This document shows, one piece after another, positions 8,090 through 16,819 of a DNA stretch of 16,833 nucleotides. The stretch lies in assembly GCA_963731745.1 (NCBI GenBank), contig CAVSWT010000004.1, positions 1-16,833 on the forward strand. The letters run 5' to 3'. Below the pieces are notes generated by a model. It had not been told where the DNA came from. It worked only from the letters and a program-made list of their open reading frames with translations, and did no database searches. Positions within the stretch are counted from its first letter, which is position 1, and each line of letters begins with the position of its first letter. The stretch is from CAVSWT01 sp963731745 (lineage in GTDB: Bacteria > Bacteroidota > Ignavibacteria > Ignavibacteriales > Ignavibacteriaceae). A program made the translations under genes and the position numbers.

Positions 8090-9244
8090 TTAATGATTGC
8101 ATGGAATCTTAATAGTAAAAATTGTTCTATCACTTTTATTTGAAATAAATGAAGTTTCACCTTTAAGATACTTTTCAACGAGCAGCTTTACGCTATATGT
8201 CCCTATTCCTCTTCCATTAGAAGCTTTAGTGCTAAATGATCTTTGAAATAGCTGCAATTGTATATGCTCAGGAATAACATGATTGTTTTGAACATGAAAT
8301 AAAACAAAATTCTCTTCAATTGTACAATAAATTTTTACCTCTTCAGATTTATCTGAAGCCTCCAGGGCATTTTTTACTAGGTTGCCAAGCGATCTGATTA
8401 ATAATACACCGTCCGTTTGCAAATAAATATCATTTTTCAAATACTCGCACAAAAAATTTTTATCCCTACTTAATTCTGTGTTCTTATAAAGGTCATAAAC
8501 TCTGCTGATAATTTGATTAGCCGATTTCAATTGAAGATTGATGGCAAGCTGCCCATTTTCTGCATTCAATAAATCACGTTGAGATTGAATTTCGCTTACC
8601 AGCTGACTGGATGAATTAAATATGAGACCGCTTAATTCATTTATCTCACTAATATCATCGGTTGAATGCAAGATTTCTGAAATTCCTTGGATTGCCGTTG
8701 CAGTATTTAGTACATCATGAAAAAATATTTTTTCCAGAACGCTTCTTCTTTTTTCATCTTTTATATCTTCAATGGAGAATAAAATATAATTTTCGTTTGA
8801 AATATTCAGATTAGAAGTAAATACTCTAATATCTAGTGGTGATTCAGTATTGTCATGCTTGGTTGCGATGCGGCACTCTTGCGAACAGCTTGAAAGAGTT
8901 TCGCTGGTCTGCTTGCTACACTTGCCTGCCCCACATTCAGCGCAAAATTTTGAAGTCCCGCATCCTGCGGGCATTTCAACCGAATGGATACAGTTTAATG
9001 CCTCACCTAAACGCTGCCCGTAAATTTCACCTGATCGATCTGGAAATAATAACTCGCCCGCTTTTGTATTATATGCTATTATCTGTCTATTGTGATTTAG
9101 AATAACAGCTAGATTAGGATATCCTTCCAAAAGTTGCGTAACAAGAGGCTGATCAAAAATAATTTTTTTATCATTTTCAATTTCATTTTCAGTTGAACGG
9201 TAAGGAGAATCAAAATAGGTTTCAAATAAGTCGTTCGAATTCAT
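8090..9244 (-). CDS. Soluble sensor histidine kinase with cysteine-rich PAS domain
   Basis: A 384-residue cytoplasmic kinase with no signal peptide or membrane segment. Residues ~40-165 are a PAS-like domain (Y-P-N-L-A-V-I-L-N at 42-50) with seven cysteines at 85, 95, 101, 104, 109, 120 and 124, including G-C-G-T-S-K-F-C-A-E-C-G and E-C-R-I. The likely phosphoacceptor is H176 in F-F-H-D-V-L-N, an H-D-x-x-N form rather than the common H-E. The ATPase domain shows the N-box N-L-V-K-N-A-L-E-A-S (N288, N292) and a G2 box G-R-G-I-G-T-Y-S (344-351), but the D-x-G-x-G motif is replaced by V-Q-N-N-H-V. The cysteines suggest binding of a metal or Fe-S cluster, or a thiol redox switch; this is inference. 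No response regulator gene is next to it. A-A-G-G-A-A-G lies very close to the ATG. The upstream neighbour is a flavin/Fe-S membrane protein. Confidence 0.85.
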   Translation of the reverse strand: MNSNDLFETYFDSPYRSTENEIENDKKIIFDQPLVTQLLEGYPNLAVILNHNRQIIAYNTKAGELLFPDRSGEIYGQRLGEALNCIHSVEMPAGCGTSKFCAECGAGKCSKQTSETLSSCSQECRIATKHDNTESPLDIRVFTSNLNISNENYILFSIEDIKDEKRRSVLEKIFFHDVLNTATAIQGISEILHSTDDISEINELSGLIFNSSSQLVSEIQSQRDLLNAENGQLAINLQLKSANQIISRVYDLYKNTELSRDKNFLCEYLKNDIYLQTDGVLLIRSLGNLVKNALEASDKSEEVKIYCTIEENFVLFHVQNNHVIPEHIQLQLFQRSFSTKASNGRGIGTYSVKLLVEKYLKGETSFISNKSDRTIFTIKIPCNH

Positions 9245-9474
9245 ATCTTCCTTTTTCCATTTATGTGTATAATATTCAACAATAAAAATTTATTTTCATT
9301 TCATCACAATTAATAAGAAAGAATAACTCACTGCCTCAACTTTTGTAATAAGTTTGTTTATTAAAAAGGCTTTTTCCCCTAATATCGGCTTATAATTCTA
9401 TAAACAGGGTTTTAAAAAATTACAATTTATAATCACATGCATAATTTTAACTACTTCTATTCAGCCTATTTTGT

Positions 9475-9509
9475 TATGTATTGGTTAATACGAATTGTTT
9501 CAATACATA
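9475..9509. repeat. 9-bp inverted repeat with 17-base spacer
   Basis: TATGTATTG (9475-9483) and CAATACATA (9501-9509) are exact reverse complements; arm centres are 26 bases apart. The position, about 230 bases before the kinase start, and the lack of a T-run favour a protein-binding site over a terminator. Function unknown. Confidence 0.35.
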
Positions 9510-9549
9510 TTTGGTCAAGTATTTAACACAAACTTAAATCATTAGAGCA

Positions 9550-9627
9550 TTAATCATTCCAATACTTAATGTGATTCTTTTGCTCTTCAAAGATATCATA
9601 GGAACCATTTAACTCAAGATTTTTCAT
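9550..9627 (-). pseudogene. Relic of a PhyH-family gene (N-terminal 25 codons)
   Basis: Reading the minus strand from the ATG at 9627 gives 25 codons and then TAA at 9552-9550. The first 17 residues, MKNLELNGSYDIFEEQK, match the PhyH protein at 6931-7737 (MIDLELNGSYEISEEQK) at 13 of 17 positions. The next residues (N-H-I-K-Y-W-N-D) keep the hydrophobic/aromatic pattern of K-F-Y-E-E-N, after which similarity stops. Many codons differ silently between the two (for example Leu CTT/TTA, Gly GGT/GGC, Ser TCC/AGC), so this comes from a diverged, once-functional paralogue and not from a fresh copy. It lies just after the fusion gene. A functional micropeptide is less likely. Confidence 0.65.
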
Positions 9628-9652
9628 AATCAAATTATTTTTTGGTTAATAA

Positions 9653-12142
9653 TTACAATCCACTTTCCCAATTATTCTGTTTGTCACTCAAATCAATTTG
9701 AACAGTTTTGTATAAATCATTATTCGGATCTGCCTTGGATAAGGTTCCGAAAGATAAAACTTCCGTAGGACAATTTACAATGCATGCGGAACATCGTACG
9801 CATTCAACGTCATTCATCGGGATACCTTTGTTTGCATAATTCATAACATCAATTCCCATGTGACAAACTTTTGTGCAGATGTTGCATGAAATACATTTTT
9901 TCTTTTCAGCAAATATTCTGTATTTAGAAAATCTAGTATAGATATGCATTAAAGCTGCAAGAGGGCAGCCGAATCTGCACCAAACTCTTCCGCTTAAGAA
10001 GAAATAAACTCCAACCCCTAATACGCCGGCAAATATTACATCAATTCCAATAAAATAAAAATTATGTAAAAAACTTGCTGTGTAAGAAATCTTTTCATTT
10101 ATGATTGGAATATTAAAATCATATAAAACACTTACTAATTTTAACCCGGTTATAACAAATGCTGCAAGTAAAATCCATTGTCCGGCAAATTCATATTTTT
10201 TTGCTTTAGCTCCATGAGGCGCCAGGGTTCTGTATTCATCACCTAAAGTCTCAGCCAAAGCTCCGCATGAGCAAAGCCATCCGCAGTATGCGCCTTTCCC
10301 CCATTTATAAACTATTAACGGAATAAAAACAAATGTTTGGATTAAACTAAACACCAGCCAAAAAGTTGTAATGCTGCTGTTATAAACATTAAAGAAAAAT
10401 AACGGCCATGCTAAAATAAATCCATAAGATCGCCAATAAGTTTGGTTTGGAAAAATTTGCGACAATATGAATCCATTATTTCCGCCTAATGCACCGGCAT
10501 TTCCTAAAAACGGTAGGATAATTTCAGGCAAAATAAAAAGTGGAATTGCTTGAATAAGTATCAAAGTCCATGTTTGAAATTTTATATACTTTGTTGGTTT
10601 AACATGTATTCTTCTTAATCCAAATATTAAGATTGTGAGTGAGTATAAACCTGTATACCAAAATCCTTCATGTTTGCCAAACAATTCATAATTAAAATAT
10701 TTCTCTCCGAAAAATGCTATCGCAAAAAATACAGCAACTAAAATAAAATATGAGTACTTAAATGTTTTCCAGTTAAAAGAAAATATTTTATAGTTTGATT
10801 TTATGAAGTTGTAAAGCAGATAAATGCCCAGGAATAATGCACCTAAAAATGAAACGTAAGCAATCGCTGCACTTATGTAATCATTTATATTCCATATAGA
10901 AGTTTTGCCTGAAAAAATAGTTTTAATTATTTCAACCGGCAAAGTTATCAGCTTACTCCAGGCAGCTGGATTAATAAATTGATAAATTAAATCTCCTAAC
11001 GATTGAACTTTAATATCCAAAAAATGCTGATAAAAACTTGCACTGTTTTTGCCGAAGTAGATTACTCCGGCAACCAGAACTAAAAGTAAAAATTGAAGCT
11101 TTGAAATTAATGAAAGCTCGCCTTCCATTTTTATTCCGCTTCGTTTAAAAAACTGAAGCGGCAGTTCTTTACCAATCATGGAAAAAACCATTGAGTTTTC
11201 TATTTCAAATCCTTTTTTGTTCTTATCGATTAGAATTACTTTTTCGTTTTTTATTTCTTTTACTTGTGTTTCAAGAAGTAGTTTTACTTTACCTTCTTCA
11301 GTTAACTTATTTAGCTTTTCAACGTTGCCTTCTTTGGGACGCGAGAATGATGGATTGCGATACGAGATATAAACCTCTTCGGCATATTCGGAAGTTGCGA
11401 TTGCTGTTTCCAAAGCTGAATCGCCGCCGCCAACAACCAAAACTTTATGTCCCTCTGCATCGGCAGGATCAAATAATCTGTTGTAAACTTTGGGAAGATT
11501 TTCTCCGGGAACATTCATCATTCGTGAATTACCGGATTTTCCAATAGCAAGTATTATTCGCAGTGCTTTATAATTTTCATTTTTTGTTATCAGCTCAAAA
11601 TGATTTCCAACTTTTTCAATTTTATTAACCATTACATTTTCTTCAACCGGCAGAGAAACATTTTGTATTTGGTTATGCAAATCGTCAAGAAGAGATTCTT
11701 TTGTGCCGTCGTTTATCTTTAATTCAGAATTCTGAGTAAATTCTTTCGGCTCTGCAAAAATTGGTTTGCCTTTGGGAAAATTAATTATAGTGTTAAACTT
11801 TTGAGCTGACTCCAAAATTTTATAATTCAATTTATTCTTTGAAGCTTCAATCCCGGCAGCTACTCCTGCTGGCCCGGCACCGATAATGATCAAATCAAAA
11901 ATATCTTTTCCTTGATTTGATGACTTTAACTTCTGAAATTCAGAATCATTTTTAAATTGATCTATAATTCTCTTGCCGCTTTCTGAAGCTAATCTAAGCA
12001 ATGGAATTCCGGTAAGATCACCAATAATAAAAATTCCTTTTACAGATGTTTCATTTTTTGAATCTATCTGCGGATATCTTTCAACATCCCCTTTGGGGAC
12101 ATCTTTTTGCAGCCAATTAAAATATTTTGATATAAAATTCAT
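9653..12142 (-). CDS. FAD/NADPH oxidoreductase fused to NosR/NapH-like membrane polyferredoxin
   Basis: An 829-residue, apparently complete fusion. Residues ~36-60 (G-I-F-I-I-G-D-L-T-G, then L-A-S-E-S-G-K-R) look like the C-terminal FAD-contacting segment of TrxR-type enzymes, here placed at the N-terminus. Next come the FAD motif G-A-G-P-A-G (88-93) and the NADPH motif G-G-G-D-S-A (238-243), as in TrxR/YpdA-like enzymes, but no C-x-x-C redox pair is seen. Residues ~350-720 carry several membrane segments. The Fe-S part includes A-Y-C-G-W-L-C-S-C-G (C620, C624, C626), C-R-F-G-C-P (C722, C726) and two ferredoxin quartets (C750/753/756/760 and C781/784/787/791). It should carry electrons from NAD(P)H via FAD to Fe-S clusters at the membrane; donor, acceptor and direction are unknown. 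No Shine-Dalgarno is evident at the ATG. The redox-like kinase lies downstream on the same strand. Confidence 0.85.
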   Translation of the reverse strand: MNFISKYFNWLQKDVPKGDVERYPQIDSKNETSVKGIFIIGDLTGIPLLRLASESGKRIIDQFKNDSEFQKLKSSNQGKDIFDLIIIGAGPAGVAAGIEASKNKLNYKILESAQKFNTIINFPKGKPIFAEPKEFTQNSELKINDGTKESLLDDLHNQIQNVSLPVEENVMVNKIEKVGNHFELITKNENYKALRIILAIGKSGNSRMMNVPGENLPKVYNRLFDPADAEGHKVLVVGGGDSALETAIATSEYAEEVYISYRNPSFSRPKEGNVEKLNKLTEEGKVKLLLETQVKEIKNEKVILIDKNKKGFEIENSMVFSMIGKELPLQFFKRSGIKMEGELSLISKLQFLLLVLVAGVIYFGKNSASFYQHFLDIKVQSLGDLIYQFINPAAWSKLITLPVEIIKTIFSGKTSIWNINDYISAAIAYVSFLGALFLGIYLLYNFIKSNYKIFSFNWKTFKYSYFILVAVFFAIAFFGEKYFNYELFGKHEGFWYTGLYSLTILIFGLRRIHVKPTKYIKFQTWTLILIQAIPLFILPEIILPFLGNAGALGGNNGFILSQIFPNQTYWRSYGFILAWPLFFFNVYNSSITTFWLVFSLIQTFVFIPLIVYKWGKGAYCGWLCSCGALAETLGDEYRTLAPHGAKAKKYEFAGQWILLAAFVITGLKLVSVLYDFNIPIINEKISYTASFLHNFYFIGIDVIFAGVLGVGVYFFLSGRVWCRFGCPLAALMHIYTRFSKYRIFAEKKKCISCNICTKVCHMGIDVMNYANKGIPMNDVECVRCSACIVNCPTEVLSFGTLSKADPNNDLYKTVQIDLSDKQNNWESGL

Positions 12143-12241
12143 CTGTGGGATTTTAGATTTATATTATTAATAAATTACATATGCCAATCTATCTTTGGTT
12201 TATCAAAAAAGTATCACAACGGATAAACAAAATTATTCTTT

Positions 12242-12690
12242 CTATTTATTAAGCTTTTTTTCAATTTCCAATATCGTTTCTTTGTCACTGAATACGGCAA
12301 TTCTTCCGGAAGTAATTGGGTCTCTTAAAACCGGGACAGAAACAGCTTTGCCTTCGACAATAATTGCTATCTTTTTACCAACTAAACTCTTTGTAACTTC
12401 TGCAAAAGTTTTTGCGGAAGTGCTGTCAAGCTTAATGAAAAGAGTATAATCAATGCGTATGAAGTTGTATCAATGTTTACTTTTATTGAATCAAAATTCG
12501 AATCTGTTAAAATTGGTTTGTTATCAACACAAAGTTTTTCATCAGAATAATTAATTTTTGTGAAGTCGCTTGTGTCTGTGCATGATTCATTTTCATTAAC
12601 TATAATCAACCCAGTTTTTAATTTATAGTCTTGTGAAAATATATTTACAACGATAAAAAACACAAAACAAAAAATAAATATTGTTTTCAT
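12242..12690 (-). pseudogene. Secreted SecDF-P1-head-domain protein, broken by a one-base deletion
   Basis: The frame from the ATG at 12690 begins with a signal peptide ending N-I-F-S-Q, then runs through L-C-V-D-N-K-P-I-L-T-D-S-N-F and S-I-K-V-N-I-D-T-T-S-Y-A before drifting into L-I-I-L-F-S. From about 12451 the homology continues in another frame: D-Y-T-L-F-I-K-L-D-S-T-S-A-K-T-F-A, then G-K-K-I-A-I-I-V-E-G-K-A-V-S-V-P-V-L and R-D-P-I-T-S-G-R-I, ending with TAG at 12244-12242. These are hallmarks of the SecD P1 head fold. Restoring one missing base near 12451-12456 gives a protein of about 149 residues, a stand-alone head domain without SecD membrane parts. Such proteins are known in Bacteroidota-like genomes but their role is not clear. 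Lies 99 bases upstream of the fusion gene, same strand. If the break is real, the product is truncated at 102 residues. Confidence 0.7.
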
Positions 12691-12840
12691 GCCTGGCTTT
12701 AACTAAAAGTGTTTAATCTGAAAAAGGAAAAGCGAACGAATGGAAATAAGTTAAGATAAATTAATGAAATAAAATAATTATCTTTATTGCCATATTTCAT
12801 CACCAAATATTTACTAAATATTATTTCTGAGTAGTGATTT
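12691..12840. promoter_or_regulatory. Divergent promoter region between SecDF-head gene and GH92 gene
   Basis: Genes point away from each other across these 150 bases. For the GH92 gene, TTGCCA (12787-12792) with a 17-base spacer to TTTACT (12810-12815) is a modest sigma-70-like match. A 17-base perfect palindrome (12806-12822) covers the possible -10. No Shine-Dalgarno is evident before the ATG at 12841. For the minus-strand gene only a short AGG lies before its ATG. Confidence 0.4.
12806..12822. promoter_or_regulatory. 17-bp palindrome AATATTTACTAAATATT, possible operator
   Basis: Two eight-base arms around a central C, ending 18 bases before the GH92 start. Its right half is part of TTACTAAATATTATT (12811-12825), found again at 6798-6812. 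A repressor site for the mannosidase gene is plausible but the words are AT-only, so chance cannot be excluded. Confidence 0.35.
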
Positions 12841-13525
12841 ATGAAAATCAAAATTAAACTCTCCATTCTCGCTCTATCATTTTTAATTTTTAATAATTCC
12901 ATCTTCTCTCAAAACACAAATGACAATAATCTTGTTGATTATATAAAACCTGTAATTGGGACACAAGGAGAAGGAAATGTTTATCCAGGACCTGTGGCGC
13001 CTCATGGAATGGTTCAGCTTGGGCCTGATACCGATATGAAAAGCTGGGAAACAGCATCAGGTTATGAATACAGCAACAGCGTGATAATTGGTTTTAGCAT
13101 GCAGCATTTAAGCGGAACAGGAATTCCGGACCTCGGCGATTTTTTATTTATGCCTTCAACCGGTAAACCTGAATTTGTTCCCGGTACAGTTAAAAAGATT
13201 AGAAACGATGGTGGCGAATATTATGTTCAAGACCCGGATTCAGGATATTGCACTCCCTTCAATCATAAAGCTGAAATTATTAAAGCGGGATATTATTCTG
13301 TAAAGCTGCCCGAACATAATGTTCTTGTTGAATTAGCTGCAACAGAACGCGCGGGTATTTTAAAATTTACTTTTCCCAAAAGCGACAGTGCAAACATTAT
13401 GATGGATTTAAATCATGTGCTGCAATGGAATATTGTTTGGTCAAATGTCAGAGCTGAAAGTAATTCAATGGTAACAGGCTATCATCTAGTTAACGGATGG
13501 GCAAAGGAAAGATATTTATTTTTTG

Positions 13526-15172
13526 CAGCAAGGTATTCTCGTCCTTTTGATGATTTTACAATAATGAAAAACGGAGAAAAGATTATTTACAATACAAGAA
13601 GATTTAGAAGCAAATATGAAACAGCCGGAACAAATATTCAATACTATACAAGGTATTCTACTAAAGAAAATGAAGTGATAATGGTTAAAGTTGGAATTTC
13701 ATCTGTGAGTACAGAGAACGCACTGAAAAATCTTGATGCAGAAATCCCGGTTTGGGACTTTGATAAAGTTGTAAATGAAACCCGCTCCAAATGGAATAAA
13801 GAAATGCAGATGATGACTATCGAAGGAACGAAAGCTGAAAAAGAAACTTTTTATACTTCACTTTATCATTGTTTACTTACTCCGACAATTTATGAAGATG
13901 TTGACGGCAGCTACCGCGGGCTTGATCAGAATATTCATAAAGCAAAAGATTTTCATAATTACGCCATCTTTTCTCTCTGGGATACTTACAGGGCAGAACA
14001 TCCTTTGTTCACTTTGATTCAACCAAAGCGAGATGCAGACATGATTAATTCAATGCTTGCACATTATGATCAAAGTGCTGATCATCTTTTACCAGTATGG
14101 TCATTAAATAACAATGAAACCTGGTGTATGATTGGTTATCATTCCGTGGCAGTTATTGCAGATGCAATAATGAAGGGTGTAAAAGGCTTTGACTACGAGC
14201 GGGCTTACAATGCAATAAAAACAACTGCATATGAATCCGGATTACGATTCAGTAGAAGAATATGCTAAAATTGGTTATGTGCCATTCGATCATGAAAATG
14301 AATCTGTTTCAAAAACTCTTGAATATGCTTATGATGATTATGCAATTGCACAAGTTGCAAAGAAGCTCGGCAAAAAAGGAGAATACAACTACTTTATGAA
14401 ACGAGCCTTATCCTATAAAAATATTTTTGATCCCTCTACAAAATTAATGAGAGGTAAAGATTCAAAAGGAAATTGGAGAACACCGTTTCATCCGCATGAA
14501 TATATTGATGAAATGGATAAACGCGATATTACCGAAGGCACAAACTGGCAGTACTCATGGTATGTTCCGCAAGATATTGAAGGCTTGATAAACTTAATGG
14601 GAGGGAAAAAATATTTTGCCGAAAAGCTTGATACATTATTTATGGAAAATAAAGCTGAGGAAATTTCAGCAGGCAATGAAGATATTTTAGGAAGAATAGG
14701 TGAGTACTGGCATGGTAATGAGCCCTCACATCATATAGCTTTTCTTTATGATTATGCAGGACAGCCATGGAAGACTCAAAAACTGGTAAGACAAATTATG
14801 ACGACTTTCTACGGCAACAAGCCAAATTCACTTTCCGGGAATGATGACTGCGGACAAATGTCGGCCTGGTATTTATTTAACACCATGGGCTTTTATCCGG
14901 TTTGTCCTTCAAGCAATATTTATGTGATTGGAACACCTTGTGCGGAAAAAGTAACTATGAAACTTGGAAACGGAAATACTTTTACAATGACTGCAAAAAA
15001 TTATTCTCATGAAAATAAATACATACAGACTGTAAAATTAAACGGTAAAGATTGGAACAAAACTTATATTCCTTATGAAGAAGTAGCTAAACGGCGGAAC
15101 TCTTGAATTTGTTTTAAGCGATAAACCAAATTATAACTGGGGAGTAAAAGATGATTCTGCTCCGCCTTCGGC
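13526..15172 (+). repeat. Tandem repeat unit A, 1647 bp, inside GH92 gene
   Basis: Matches 15173-16819. The first ~705 bp (to 14230) show no difference by eye. The rest carries about 15 substitutions, 11 of them silent in the GH92 frame, plus one indel in each direction (extra A at 14231 here, extra T at 16766 in unit B). Confidence 0.9.
14231..14231 (+). other. Single-base insertion breaking GH92 copy A
   Basis: Copy A reads ACTGCATATGAATCC where copy B reads ACTGCATTGAATCC. Copy B keeps the family sequence T-A-L-N-P-D-Y-D; copy A does not. Confidence 0.85.
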
Positions 15173-16819
15173 CAGCAAGGTATTCTCGTCCTTTTGATGA
15201 TTTTACAATAATGAAAAACGGAGAAAAGATTATTTACAATACAAGAAGATTTAGAAGCAAATATGAAACAGCCGGAACAAATATTCAATACTATACAAGG
15301 TATTCTACTAAAGAAAATGAAGTGATAATGGTTAAAGTTGGAATTTCATCTGTGAGTACAGAGAACGCACTGAAAAATCTTGATGCAGAAATCCCGGTTT
15401 GGGACTTTGATAAAGTTGTAAATGAAACCCGCTCCAAATGGAATAAAGAAATGCAGATGATGACTATCGAAGGAACGAAAGCTGAAAAAGAAACTTTTTA
15501 TACTTCACTTTATCATTGTTTACTTACTCCGACAATTTATGAAGATGTTGACGGCAGCTACCGCGGGCTTGATCAGAATATTCATAAAGCAAAAGATTTT
15601 CATAATTACGCCATCTTTTCTCTCTGGGATACTTACAGGGCAGAACATCCTTTGTTCACTTTGATTCAACCAAAGCGAGATGCAGACATGATTAATTCAA
15701 TGCTTGCACATTATGATCAAAGTGCTGATCATCTTTTACCAGTATGGTCATTAAATAACAATGAAACCTGGTGTATGATTGGTTATCATTCCGTGGCAGT
15801 TATTGCAGATGCAATAATGAAGGGTGTAAAAGGCTTTGACTACGAGCGGGCTTACAATGCAATAAAAACAACTGCATTGAATCCGGATTACGATTCAGTA
15901 GAAGAATATGCTAAAATTGGTTATGTGCCTTTCGATCATGAAAATGAATCTGTTTCAAAAACTCTTGAATATGCTTATGATGATTATGCAATTGCACAAG
16001 TTGCAAAGAAGCTCGGCAAAAAGGGAGAATACAACTACTTTATGAAACGAGCCTTATCCTATAAAAATATTTTTGATCCCTCTACAAAATTATTGAGAGG
16101 TAAAGATTCAAAAGGAAATTGGAGAACACCGTTTCATCCGCATGAATATATTGATGAAATGGATAAACGCGATATTACCGAAGGCACAAACTGGCAGTAC
16201 TCATGGTATGTTCCGCAAGATATTGAAGGCTTGATAAACTTAATGGGAGGGAAAAAATATTTTGCCGAAAAGCTTGATACATTATTTATGGAAAATAAAG
16301 CTGAGGAAATTTCAGCAGGCAATGAAGATATTTTAGGAAGAATAGGTGAGTACTGGCACGGTAATGAGCCATCACATCATATCACTTTTCTTTATGATTA
16401 TGCAGGACAGCCATGGAAGACTCAAAAACTGGTAAGACAAATTATGACGACTTTCTACGGCAACAAGCCAAATTCACTTTCCGGGAATGATGACTGCGGA
16501 CAAATGTCGGCCTGGTATTTATTTAACACCATGGGCTTTTATCCGGTTTGTCCTTCAAGCAATATTTATGTGATTGGAACACCTTGTGCGGAAAAAGTAA
16601 CTATGAAACTTGGAAACGGAAATACTTTTACTATGACAGCAAAAAATTATTCTCATGAGAATAAATATATCGAGACTGTAAAATTAAACGGTAAAGATTG
16701 GAACAAAACTTATATTCCTTATGAAGAAGTAGCTAAACGGCGGAACTCTTGAATTTATTTTAAGCTGATAAACCAAATTATAACTGGGGAGTAAAGGATG
16801 ATTCTGCTCCGCCTTCGGC
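15173..16819 (+). repeat. Tandem repeat unit B, 1647 bp
   Basis: Second unit of the tandem pair. The join at 15172/15173 links CTTCGGC (tail of unit A) to CAGCAAGG (head of the unit). The same CTTCGGC at 16813-16819 continues instead into GATTACTGG, the undisturbed gene tail. Microhomology at the join is at most one or two bases. Confidence 0.9.

Larger units (their letters stand above)
9245..9652. promoter_or_regulatory. Intergenic region: kinase promoter region with PhyH relic and an inverted repeat
   Basis: This 408-base gap lies between the kinase start and the fusion-gene stop. It contains a 25-codon PhyH N-terminal relic (9550-9627) and a nine-base inverted repeat (9475-9509). The kinase promoter should lie in 9245-9475 but no clear -35/-10 pair was found. 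Nothing else is recognised. Confidence 0.4.
12841..15172 (+). pseudogene. Secreted GH92 alpha-mannosidase, copy A, with two frame breaks
   Basis: A GH92 exo-alpha-mannosidase, a calcium-dependent inverting enzyme family acting on alpha-mannosides of N-glycans or mannans. Residues 1-23 are a signal peptide ending I-F-S-Q. Family landmarks: H-L-S-G-T-G-I-P-D-L-G-D (89-100), W-D-T-Y-R-A-E-H-P-L-F-T-L-I-Q-P, G-Y-H-S-V-A-V-I-A-D-A, G-N-E-P-S-H-H-I-A-F-L-Y-D-Y-A-G and G-N-D-D-C-G-Q-M-S-A-W-Y-L-F, the last two carrying acidic active-site residues. The frame breaks at 14231 (one extra A; copy B has none), where it would stop at 14268, and resumes from 14231 to 15106. A second extra base (C at 15092) diverts the end: without it the protein reads K-G-G-T-L-E-F-V-L-S-D-K-P-N-Y-N-W-G, the normal GH92 end. 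From 13526 the sequence is repeated downstream. Could be real decay or sequence error. Confidence 0.85.

Noticed and set aside
9363..9375. AAAAAGGCTTTTT as a terminator
   Set aside because: Only five A-T pairs around a three-base loop; too weak to be a hairpin and not followed by a suitable run in the needed orientation.
12699..12902. Minus-strand 67-codon frame across the divergent promoter region
   Set aside because: It overlaps the start and signal peptide of the GH92 gene and shows no family features.
15151..16752. Copy B as an intact independent GH92 gene starting at the ATG at 15151
   Set aside because: That ATG lies inside the repeated GH92 tail in a different frame, gives a short unrelated leader, and the product lacks the signal peptide and the N-terminal domain.
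13526..16819. Repeat pair as ends of an insertion sequence or phage attachment site
   Set aside because: The repeated DNA is GH92 coding sequence throughout; no transposase, integrase or target-site duplication is seen.
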